A stretch of DNA of 64,000 nucleotides from Panicum virgatum. Lineage: Eukaryota > Streptophyta > Magnoliopsida > Poales > Poaceae. The notes beneath the pieces are model-generated. The model was not told the origin of the DNA. It saw only the letters and a program-made list of their open reading frames with translations, and did not search any database. Both the position numbers and the translations under genes were made by a program. This document shows positions 44,301 to 54,170 of the stretch, one piece after another; the stretch's first letter is position 1; the number at the start of each line of letters is the position of its first letter. The DNA lies in contig NC_053139.1 of the NCBI RefSeq assembly GCF_016808335.1, positions 38,994,464-39,058,463 on the forward strand, written 5' to 3'.

Positions 44301-44638
44301 GCTACGCACCTCCTCTGATGACCGGCCACCAACTCCGCCGTGCACCCCATCGATTCCATCACGTGCCGCCGCTGCAGCCGCCCCCCGCCCCTACTCCTTG
44401 TCCGTGCGCCGCCGAGGCCTTCGCCGCGCACTACTGCTGCGGTCAGGCTCCCACCCCCGTGCCTCCGCCGCTACGCACCTCCTCTGATGACCGGCCGCCA
44501 ACTCCGCCGTGCACCCCACTGCTTCCATCACGTGCCGCCGCTGCAGCCGCCCCCCGCCCCTACTCCTTGTCCGTGCGCCGCCGAGGCCTTCACCGCGCAC
44601 TACTGCTGCGGTCAGGCTCCCACCCCCTGTGCCTCCGC
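44301..44638. repeat. 169-bp tandem duplication, two copies
   Basis: Units 44301-44469 and 44470-44638 are nearly identical (start GCTACGCACCTCCTCTGATG). The period of 169 is not a multiple of 3, so the duplicate reads in another frame. No gene is recognised here. Confidence 0.9.
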
Positions 44639-44957
44639 ACGCAGCCATGCAAGGTCGACGCCGCCTCCCTGGAGCACTCTCCGTTGGTGCTCAACGGATT
44701 CGCGAGATGCGGCTGACTCGATTTGGATCCCTCCGATCACCGGAAACCTTCACGGAGGGCGGCGCGCGGCGGCGGCGGCTGCCGGCCAGACGGCCTCTCG
44801 TTTCGTGCGATGGGAATGAAGATTACTAGTACTAGGGAACTCCGGTAGTCGGTATCTGTACCGTTGAAGTATGCTTTGAAATTCGTGTTCCTGTCAGGAG
44901 CTGGACAGAGCCGCTGCGATGTGTTCAGAAAGAAAACATTGGAGGGTGCAGATACGT

Positions 44958-45060
44958 ACTCCTCCGTCCCAAAATAAATGTAGAGTTCAAAATTTGTCCC
45001 ACAAAAAATCAACTTTGACCCATCTTCCACAAAAAAAAAGTCTCCGGAAACTTCTTATAG
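44958..45060. mobile_element. Stowaway-like MITE end
   Basis: ACTCCTCCGTCCCAAAATAA after a TA is the typical Stowaway terminal sequence. The matching opposite end is not seen, so it is probably a truncated copy. Confidence 0.5.
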
Positions 45061-46000
45061 AAAAGACAAAACAATATCTGGACTCTTCTCACAAAAGACA
45101 AAAGGTATTTTAGTAATTTCACACTTTTCATTGGTTTGCGTGGAACAAATGGGAGGCGCTCCATCCTGCACACCAAGTACTAGATTAATCGGTGGTTAGT
45201 GGATTCAAAATTTGAAATTTGAACATGCAAATGGAGAATAATTAAATAAAGGGGAGGTACCCATTTAGGCACGGCCAGCCATTTGCTTCCTAGGGTACAG
45301 CTCTATTGTTGAGGTCGAGGGGAGGCGATGGAGAACGAGGGGCGGCAGCTCGTGTACGCCGACCAGAAGGAAGGTACCGATTCGGTTCGGCCCGGCGACT
45401 CCATCCTCTCACCCGCCCGAGCCGGAGAGGCCCAGTTCCGGGGCCGGCGAGGCCGGGTTCGGCGGCGCCAGGCCGAGACCCGGGCTGGCGGCGCTTGCCT
45501 CCCAAGCTTGGATCCGACGCTGGCAAGGCCAGATCCGGCGGTGGTGAGCTCGGCGCGGCCCTCCGCGCGTTCGATCCGGTGTTCGCGAGGCCGGATCCGG
45601 CGGCGGTGAGCTCGGTGCCTGCGCCTCCACGTCGAGCTCGGCGCGCCTGCTAGCGCCGCCGCCCCGTCGGGGCTGGTGGGCGGCGGCGGCGGCGCGTTCG
45701 GGCGGGACGCCGTCTGGTGGGTCGCGGCGGCGGAGGCGAGGGGCGCTTGAGCCTCCGCGCCGTCCCACTCCCCGCAACGGGCCTCGCCGGCCTCTGCTCG
45801 CTCTCCCTCAACGAGGACCACACCAACGAGGATGACGCCGGCCCCATGTGTGCAACTGCGCGCTACCCCGATCCATTCCCGACGCCTCCTCTCATCCGCC
45901 TCGCAGAGCGGCATTCCATCGAGCACCTCACTGGCGCGGACGCCCACCGCCTCCCACCGCATTCCAAAAGAGGAGAGGAAGATGACGACGACTCGGCACC
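45061..46000. other. Spacer and GC-rich upstream region
   Basis: 45330-45800 is GC-rich with a short plus-strand exon-like start at 45330 (MENEGRQLVYADQKE before a GT) that I cannot connect to any family. The remainder may hold the promoter of the COX23-like gene at 46001. Confidence 0.3.
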
Positions 46001-46374
46001 ATGGCGACGGCACAGGCAGCCTCGGCGTCCCCCACCCACCACCGCGCATCCCCGGGGACGTCGCCGCCGCAGCCACCGTACGCCAGCGCCGCCAGGATCG
46101 CGGACTCCGCCTACTTCCCCCAGTACACCGCCTCCCACAAGTGTATGCGCACAACTTTATCCAACCGCCGGAATCCCCAATCTGGCGCCGCCGTCTCCTC
46201 CTCTCCCGGATCCCTTCGCACTTGCACGTTCACTAGGGAACTCTTTCTTTGTAGTGGCATGTTGTATGGTCATTCGCTGATGCTATCGTTGTTTCTTAAG
46301 GTTTGGAGGCCAACCAGGACAAGAGCAAGTGTCAGCAACAGTTCGACGATTACAAGGAGTGCAAGAAGAAAGAG
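46001..46374 (+). CDS. COX23: COX23-like twin-CX9C protein, partial
   Basis: Exon 1 (46001-46142) and exon 2 (46301-46374) join in phase through a GT-AG intron that splits a Cys codon. The protein starts MATAQAASASPTHH and contains AARIADSAYFPQYTASHKC and CQQQFDDYKECKKKE. COX23 proteins are small CHCH-domain proteins of the mitochondrial intermembrane space needed for cytochrome c oxidase assembly, with two CX9C motifs that form disulfides. Cys2, Cys3 and Cys4 are present. The first Cys position holds Tyr (TAC, one transition from TGC). The usual short basic tail exon (REARLERN-like) was not found, although a donor follows exon 2. Acceptors at about 47506 and 48315 lead to unrelated short tails. 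It is either a diverged gene with a new tail or a young pseudogene. Confidence 0.65.
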
Positions 46375-47373
46375 GTTTGCCTTTTGTCTTCCCAATTCCT
46401 CAGCAAACTCAGTGGTGATACATGATAGATGGAATCAGTTGTTTTGCAGTGTCTCATTTTCTGTTGGTTTCCCAAGATGCTTCAATCGAACAAGTTTAGG
46501 ATGCCTCATTCTCAAATTCCTCTATTAAAAGCTTTAAGATCATTTGGTGCATCCCAAAGGATCTCAGCGAAGGGTGATCCCATGATTACTACATAGACTC
46601 ACTAGGCTTTTTAACCATGTCATATTGGTCTACTACGTACAGATCCGTACAGTAGCTATCTGTACTCCAATGGGGGTAATTGATTTTTCAGAAAATCTTG
46701 CTGCTGTACAATGCATGTTTTTCTCTTTAGATATTCAAGGATCAGCAGTAAGGTAGTAATTTTGGACAGTACTGTGCATAGAGATGTAGCATCCCAATCC
46801 CAACTGTCCTAAGTTGAGATCAAAACTCTCTGTAGCATTTGGTTGACATGCTTAATTGATTTTCATATTGCTAGCACCAACATTTCTAGGGTCATCCATT
46901 TTGATGATTTTTGCCTTGTTCTTCCGTTTGTTCACATGTTGCCTCATCGCATATAGCTTCACCCCATATCGATCCAGTATCCTGACTTCAGAGATTCTAA
47001 TGATATGAGTGATGCTTCATTCCTCTTATCCTTGGATACTAGCTTGCATTTGCATGCACATAAGTAAAGGACTAGAGTTTTGTAACTTTTAGCTATAAAA
47101 CCCACCACTCATATCTGCTCCAAAAGTTTAATTCTTGACTGCAATGGCCTTAATACTAAATCTAAATCATCAAATGGTCATTTACTTACAATTTTATATG
47201 GCCAAATGATGACATCCCTTTACTACTACCATTTTTTTTGGGGGCCCTGTCTTCTGTACCTCACATAGTGCTTATTCACCTTCTCAAGCCATTGTTTCTT
47301 TCTCCCTTAGCTGATACTTGCAATGATGGATGCGTGATTATTGTGAAAGATATGTTTGCTTAGCTCGGGATAT
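46375..47373. other. Downstream of the COX23-like exons, no further exon identified
   Basis: AT-rich, intron-like DNA. I searched for a Lys/Arg/Glu-rich COX23 tail exon and saw none. Confidence 0.4.
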
Positions 47374-47637
47374 GGTATAAGCTGATAGCAAGATTGCACC
47401 TTTTGTTATGCTTCCTTGCCTGTGCAATATGCTGATCCACTTTTTTTTCTTGCCAACTGCTTTTATCGAGTGGAGATCCTAATTTTTGTTCTGATGTGTG
47501 TGTAGCTTGGCAACACTCCTCAAAATTTGACTCCATTCTCCCTCACGCCGTCCTCACTTTGATGTCTGGCGGTTCCTTAGATTGTTGATCGCTCAGCGCC
47601 GTTGCAAATGGCAGTGTTCCACTCGTGGAGGAGGGTG
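47374..47637 (+). repeat. Direct repeat, copy 1
   Basis: It shares about 260 bp with 48176-48456, starting GGTATAAGCTGATA and ending at a CTCGTGGAG phrase. It contains a TGTGTGTAG acceptor-like site followed by an 18-codon open frame, which could be an alternative terminal exon of the COX23-like gene. Confidence 0.75.
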
Positions 47638-48175
47638 ATGAGCGTGGCTGCGGGCTGAGAAGGACGCTGAATACTTGCTTCAAAACTTCTAGTGTGTAAA
47701 TACATTCTGCCTGTTTCCAAGTTCCCATTTTTAGCTCTCAGAATGTTTGTGCATATTGCTACATGCACGTTTGTTTTGCTTAATCATTCGAAAGGAAAAC
47801 CCTGAAACAAGCTTGATTTGACAATAATTGCATTATTGTTGTCTTCTTGTCCAATCTTATTTGTGCATTCATATAGTAGTACATGGTAAATCTTTAAATA
47901 AAGTGGTACACATGTACTGGGTTTCTTCTATATTTATCTTTACTCTTGAGTTTCAAAAATATTTCTCATTTATAGTAGGTACAATGGGGCAGCCGGCAAT
48001 CGGGGGTAGCGTTGTGCGGTATGCGCCTGCCGCGGTGGTCATCGGTACCACATCCGCGTCCTCCTCTGCGAGCAGCAGTCGATAGGTACTTCCACGAGCA
48101 ACCTTCTCTTCTCTGTTCGTGCCACGGGGGTAGTGTTTTATTTTGTAGACTATATTACTAGCTAAATCAATACTT

Positions 48176-48456
48176 GGTATAAGCTGATATCAATACTGCA
48201 CCTTGTGTGATGCTTCCTAGGCTGTGCAATATGCTGATCCATTTTTTCTTGCCAATTGCTTTTATTGAGTGGACTAGTGGAGAGATTCTAATTTTTGTTC
48301 TGATGTGTGTGCAGTTGGGCAAAACCTCTCGCAATTTGACTCGTCTGCTCCGTCTCCAGCCATCCTCACTTCTTTGATCTATGATAGTTCCTTAGATTCT
48401 TGACGTAGCTGAACCATTGCGAAGGGCGGCAAGCTCCCTTGCTCGTGGAGCAGGTA
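48176..48456 (+). repeat. Direct repeat, copy 2
   Basis: The diverged second copy, about 800 bp downstream in the same orientation. It has the corresponding TGTGTGCAG acceptor-like site. Substitutions and small indels separate the copies, so the duplication is not recent. Confidence 0.75.
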
Positions 48457-50141
48457 TACGATGTATAATTCCATATCGAAGTTCAAATCCCATGAACACT
48501 TACTTTAAGCAGTGTTTTGATTAGGGTCTTGCTTCTCTAAGATAGACACTGGCCGTGACTATGTACATTTTTGTTTGGATGGGGCTTTGATTCTCAAATA
48601 AATTTGCACATGATCTTTTATATTATTTCGAAGCTAGTTGTCGAAACACAATATGTATAGGTACATGTACCGCACTTTGATATTCTTTGACCTTGTTTCA
48701 GAAATTCCTAGCAATTTCATTTCTTTGTCATCCATAAAAATCGGTGTGCTTAGGCTCGGATACTGGGTGGCACCAGGTAAATTAAATAATGTGTTGCATA
48801 TACATCATGGTACATAAAAAGTCTGTATACATGCCCTAGAGGATCAGCTCAACGGATATATATAATTTTTATATATATCACTGCAAATGAGTTCTTGCAC
48901 ACATGATACTAGTATAGTCTGGTATCAGCTAGCACATGAAGTGAGAAAAGAAAATGAATATATATGACAGTAGAATCTTTTAAAAAATTACTTAGCATTT
49001 TCTCCCAGTTACTTGTATTTTTTTAAGGTCATTTTTTTTGAAGGTCACAGTTACTTGTATTTAAAATTCAAAATATTTATTGACAAGGTACTAGTATATT
49101 GGTACATGTTTATTTCACTACCAACAAAATATTATTGTTGGCTGGAGCTGAAGTACACAATTGGACAGCTAATAAAAATAGTCTTCTCTATATGTGTGAA
49201 GAAATGGTAAAAAAATTAGCGGCGGAGAGGTAACGGTAAGAAAATAAGAAAATGATCAGAACACAGATGATCAGAGGTAACGGTAAGAAATGGTACCACG
49301 TAATGTTTTGTGGTACCCTCTTGTACCACCAGAAAAGACCGCCAGGTAACAGCTACTATGCGGAATATACGCCCAGTAAAAAACTTAAAACAAAAATGGA
49401 AAAACAAAAAAGGAGGACCACATGATGCCAGACTCAACCTCAGCCACACACGTTAGCCCGCGGAGGGGATAAAAAAATGAAACGTCCGCACAGCGTGTCA
49501 GCTTCCACGCCGTTCCCAACCACCTTTATGTCCATTCAACTGCAGCGTGTCAGCTGTGAAAGAGGAAATACACGGCCTAAGAAAATGGAAATACGGCAGA
49601 ATACAGTCATAAAGGACAAGCTGGCACGAATCTCGGGACATAATCAATGGACAGGATAGACTCACCTCGGGTTGCCGGGAACAAAATCGTGTTTTCGAGA
49701 TACGGGGCGCTGGTTTGCTTGCCAAATGGGCGTTGGGCTTACTTCTGTAGCAGAAGCACGCCGAATATAATTTGCAGCAATTCATTTTGCCAAAAAAAAT
49801 ATTGATCTGGGTTTTGATAAATGTTGAATCTATTGTCTAAAGATGTTAAAATAGTTTGTAAAAAAATTGAAGGTACTATTTTTCAACATGTTGATGTATG
49901 CGTTTTTTTAAAATGTTGGATTTTTACTATTTTTTTAAATGTTGATCCATTTTTCATAAAATGTTAAATTTAAGTTTTTGAATTGTTGAGTTTAAATCTC
50001 TAATTTGGCCTCCTTGTACTATTGTATTACTACTAGATTTTAATGAGTTTTAATGGGCTTTATAGATATATAGTTTATTCGCCTTGCGGAAGGTGTATAG
50101 GGACACACCCCCCCCCAGTGGTCCAGCACGACGGGAACAAT
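48457..50141. other. AT-rich spacer
   Basis: No gene, inverted ends or tandem array recognised in 1.7 kb. Confidence 0.4.
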
Positions 50142-50244
50142 TGTAGAGACAATTGAATAGTGAATTAGCATTTTTACATTGATCTCAAGGTTACATATAC
50201 ATAGATATATATAGGGGATTACAAGATAGATGTTATGTCTAACA
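50142..50244 (-). repeat. Short LTR-like segment
   Basis: On the minus strand it starts TGTTAGACATAAC and ends TTGTCTCTACA, with GTAATCCCCTATATATA inside. It resembles a short Ale-type LTR, like the one at 19928. No TSD or primer site is visible, so this is tentative. Confidence 0.3.
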
Positions 50245-50696
50245 TTAGTGGATTCCTTGAATTCTCTCTCTAACAGCAGCAATAACCATGGCTGTTACAA
50301 TAGTCTTAACAATGGCTATTACCATTGCCTTAACCATGGCTTTCAATCTTTCATGGCCTCAACTATTACTGCTGATTTGATGAGATCAAATAAAAGCATT
50401 GTAACAGGAATGCCACAATTCAGTTTTTTATCTTAGCTTTCTAGCTAGGTTTTCTTTCTTTCTACCTGTTGTAGTGCAGTTGACGGTGATTAAGAGTAGC
50501 ATGGAGTACAATGGGGAAGACGACTTCGTAATGCCTTCTGTTTCCCTTAATATGTATCATTACTTCAGGATTGGTTTAGATTCTTTTTTCTTTAAACTTT
50601 CCTCCAATTAGCCAATGGACAGCTCTGTTGTATAATAATCTTTTAGCCATATACTTTTTTTAGAGGCCGGAACTCGTTTCCATTATCTTAAAAGGA

Positions 50697-51110
50697 TGGC
50701 GTTTGACTCCTTCCGCACGGCGCGCCGCTGCGTGACGACCTTCTTGCCGGAGTCGAGCACCACCGACAAGGACCTGAGATCGCGCCCGGCCGCGCGTGGT
50801 GGATCGGAGCAGCAGCGCGGCGATGCCGCTCACACGTGCGGGCACGCCATGGACCACGAGGCGGTGATTATGTTGAAGGGCGCGCGTGTCTTCCTTCCAC
50901 GACCACGAGGCCAGGATGTCCATCCCCGGCGCGGTGATGTCCGGCGCGTTGATGTTGGGGCCGCGCGCGGCCGGACATGGATGCGCCATCCGTGGCCAAG
51001 GCGGCGTCCGGCCGATGACCGTGCCGTTGGTTGCCACAGGAGACACGCCTGCTGCTTCATGTAGTCCCGAATCTTGATGCCGTCTTGGAACGTCACGGAT
51101 GCAGCGGTGA
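50697..51110 (-). pseudogene. Subtilisin-like serine protease fragment
   Basis: Read on the minus strand in two alternating frames it shows FQDGIKIRDYMKQQ, GRTPPWP, RGPNINAPDITAPGMDILASWS and SMACPHVSGIAALLL. The last two are the hallmark plant subtilase blocks around the catalytic Ser (normally GTSMACPH; here preceded by SW). At least two frame changes separate the blocks, and the Asp, His and Asn parts of the catalytic region are absent. It is a relic of about 130 codons with no intact neighbour of its kind in the window. Confidence 0.75.
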
Positions 51111-51361
51111 TGAAATAGGCACTAGCGAGGGTCTATTTTGGTATGAAAAAAAAGGCTAGGTGTTCCAAATATTTTGGTATGGTACCACTTGTGTAAAGAA
51201 TATTATTTTTTAATATTTGCCTTTGCGGAATCATATTATGATTTTCTATATTACCGAGAGCAGGGCAGCTAGAAGTTAGCGAATACGGTGAAATATATAT
51301 TCAATTCACAAATTTGTTGACCACCTAATTATAACTATATATTGACCATGTTTACTGCCCT

Positions 51362-51394
51362 CCCCCCCCCCCCCCCCACACACACACACACACA
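51362..51394. repeat. Poly-C/(CA)n microsatellite
   Basis: A run of about 16 C followed by about nine CA units, just downstream of the LPP stop codon (gene on the minus strand). The corresponding place in the duplicate at about 11320-11345 lacks it. Confidence 0.9.
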
Positions 51395-51440
51395 AAAGGA
51401 AAACAAAATTCTTGGCTCCGCCCCTGCTTGCACTCTTCAG

Positions 51441-51742
51441 TCACTGGTCCCTGCTTCCTTCTTCCATGGAACCCAGCGCTTGGCTGCTGGTTCTCAGCTC
51501 GCTCGTTCCAGAAAGATGAAGTGACTGTGACTGATGGTGCATATTCGAGTTTGTTGTTGACAGCACTCGGCTTTCACACGCAGGCCGACGAAGGTGTTCA
51601 AGGTATGCATGAGGCCAAAATCCTGCAAGTAAACATGTAATGAAATAAGCTTTGCAATTTGAACCATTCATAAAAAAGTTCGTATTATAGACTTTCAGTG
51701 TTCAAAACGACATGTAGCCGTGATTCTAGGCCCAATGCTTTA

Positions 51743-51831
<89 letters not shown>

Positions 51832-53330
51832 ACCTATGCAGCTAGAAACCTTTGACTGTACTGTGGGACTGTTGAAAGAAGAGAAAGACTTGATTAGCCC
51901 TGTGTTTTTAATGGCTGCACAGGTTTTAAATTCCACTTTGACAGTTGATGGATCCAGCAAGTGGACAACTAATAATGGTTTTTTTTAAAAAAAAGGAGAG
52001 AAACAATTCTTTCCTGTTCTATTATATGCAACCAGGCAACATACCATGTTCACCGTATGGCAGTGGAAAGAACTGAAGGAAGCAAAATGAAGCAACCACC
52101 AATCCTGCAGAGTTGTGCGAAGCAGAGTCAAATGGCTGCGTGTTCTTCAGGAATCATAAGAGTTACAGTTGATGGAGGGTCACTGAAGCTGAACTGAATT
52201 TGATGCATACCAAGGAGTCCACCAGCGAAGACATCCTGCCAGTGGTGCCAGTAGTCGCTCACTCGCGACACGGCGACCATTGACGCAAGAAGCAGAGGCA
52301 GAAGGACGATGCAGAGCTTGGCGACATGGCCTCTTCGATCGAAAGCCTTGATTTTGCCGGCCAGATACCATGACAGGAATCCAAGCCCCGCAAAACAACC
52401 TGAAAGAGGAGAAGAAAGACAACTACCCATTGTATAAGGTTTCAGAAAAGTGGCAGACTGCATTCAGAGAAGGGCTTTCAGAACTGTAGGCGATCGCCTA
52501 CCTGAAGCGTGCCCACTGGGGAAGCTCTTGTACCCCTCTTTGATTACTTTCGGGTCTCCGTGGCACATGACATCTCCGGTGATGTTGTTGTACATCTAAA
52601 ATGGATTGTTCAGGTAAAAATCATCAGTCAGAGTTACAGGTGAACCGCGTAGCTCTATCTGAAGAAGCTGTGGCCACAACAGAACTCACCGGCACTCCGT
52701 CAGGAAAGCAGCGCCAAAAGAAGTCCGGGCGCGGCCGACCTACAGCGTCCTTGACCACGACTGTCAGGACGGCTGTTATAAGAACCGAGAACAGAAGGCC
52801 TGCTTGGACATAATTAATTGTGCACGTCAGAAATAAGCTATTGCCAGGCACATCCCCAGAACAAAAAACAATGACTAGCTAGCGTAAGAAACTTGCCAAG
52901 AATGGCGTGATGCAGATCGTAGACGTTCCTCCTCTTCACGTATACTCCGATGATGAAAACCATCGGCACAACGATGGCAATAACCTGCACGAAATTCGAA
53001 AACAATCAAGATCATTGATCCGGGGAAATACAGTTGTTACAATTTCAACCAAGAACATGGTCTTGTGCAGAAAGATGAGGTTTCTGAATGTACCGGCACG
53101 GCCCAGCCGGGCACGGTGTTGTCCTTCATGGGGTACCGGAGGGCCGCCATCATGTCTCCGGCGACGAACCGGTGGAAGGGCTGGACCAGGCCGAGCACGC
53201 CGTACATGGCGACGAGGAGGAGGAGCACGATCCAGTCGACCAGGTGCAGCCAGGCGACCTCCTTCCCGTGAGTCCTCAGGCACGGGTGCGCCGCCGCGGC
53301 TCCCGGGCCAGCGGTCGCCGGCGGCTGCAT
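51441..53330 (-). CDS. LPP: Lipid phosphate phosphatase (PAP2 family), complete
   Basis: Seven coding exons on the minus strand: 53330-53094, 52984-52897, 52799-52690, 52595-52502, 52399-52211, 52104-52045 and 51622-51441. Phases agree throughout, giving 960 nt, 319 aa plus TGA. ATG at 53330 (MQPPATAG) is preferred over an upstream in-frame ATG at 53411, because plant LPPs start close to the DWI-type first membrane helix. The protein is integral in the membrane with about six hydrophobic segments. All three PAP2 motifs are intact: KDAVGRPRP (125-133), PSGH (171-174) and [12 protein letters not shown] (221-232). The family dephosphorylates phosphatidic acid and diacylglycerol pyrophosphate. 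Intron 2 appears to use a GC donor. The last intron carries an 85-bp TG repeat. Length matches plant LPP2/LPP3 (about 300 aa). Confidence 0.93.
51745..51829. repeat. (TG)42 microsatellite in the last LPP intron
   Basis: An uninterrupted TG run of 85 bp lies between LPP exons 6 and 7 (intron 52044-51623). It is likely length-polymorphic. Confidence 0.95.
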
Positions 53331-53974
53331 CCCTTCTCCTCCCTCTCCTGCTCGCCTAGACTCGACGGCCTCGGCGAGGCGGCGAGCTGCTCCTACCCTG
53401 CGCGGTGGCACCTGATCCTGATCGAGAGGAGACCTTCTTGTTCCGTTGCGTTTCTCTCGGAATCTTTTCGCCTGCGTGCATTTTGCGCTGCCTTCCCTTC
53501 GTTATCGGAAGGAAGCCGGTGAGAAGCTGGGAGGTGTAGAGAAGTCAATGACTTTTCTCTGAGTCGCTGGTCGCTGCTGCTGACTTGTCGCTCGCTCCAG
53601 GCGCTTTCTGTGTCAGTTCGTGGAAGCTGTGTCATTTACTTCACTAAGAACATTTAGCGCGCTTTGCGCACCCTAGCACTATAATGAATTTTAACAATAT
53701 AAATGAGTTAAAGAGCATACTTGAAATTTTATTCAAAAAATATGTAAAAAATTATATCAGGTATCCCTAATATAGCGTGCTTTGCTAAGCTTATGCTTCC
53801 CTTTTCTTATTCTCAAATAGTCAATTTATTACAAATATTTTAAATAGCATCTGATAAAAACTTTGACGGAGTTACGATAATGAATAGAAGCTCGGACGAT
53901 CAGCTATTAATTCTGCAAAATAAAGTTGCATGTTCCCAATTAACATCTACACTATATTAGTGATAAGAATGTAA
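53331..53974. other. LPP 5' flank
   Basis: Upstream of the LPP start on the minus strand. An in-frame upstream ATG at 53411 is present. No clear TATA box. AT-rich beyond about 53640. Confidence 0.35.
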
Positions 53975-54170
53975 GGCCAGTCTCAGCGGAAATTTCATGG
54001 GCACAGTTATCTAGACTGAGAACTAGGTAACTGTGCCAAATGAGTTTCATGGTGATGAAACTCTCCTCATATTCCATGAAACTCCAGCCTTCTCTCTCCT
54101 TGCCATGTCAGCAAAAGTGATAATATTTAATGTCATGAAATCCTCCATGAAACTCTCATTGAGACTGACC
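53975..54170. mobile_element. Tourist-type (PIF/Harbinger) MITE
   Basis: The ends GGCCAGTCTCA and, inverted, GGTCAGTCTCA are flanked by TAA (53972-53974 and 54171-54173). 196 bp, with TTTCATGG/CCATGAAA repeated inside. It lies about 640 bp upstream of the LPP start. Confidence 0.8.

Noticed and set aside
45303..46154. Minus-strand frame of 283 codons
   Set aside because: It is antisense to the GC-rich upstream region and to COX23-like exon 1, whose phase-matched splicing and CX9C motif are much stronger evidence.
53331..53411. LPP start at the upstream ATG (53411)
   Set aside because: It would add 27 Arg/Ala-rich residues not expected in the family; the ATG at 53330 gives the usual length. 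Not formally excluded.
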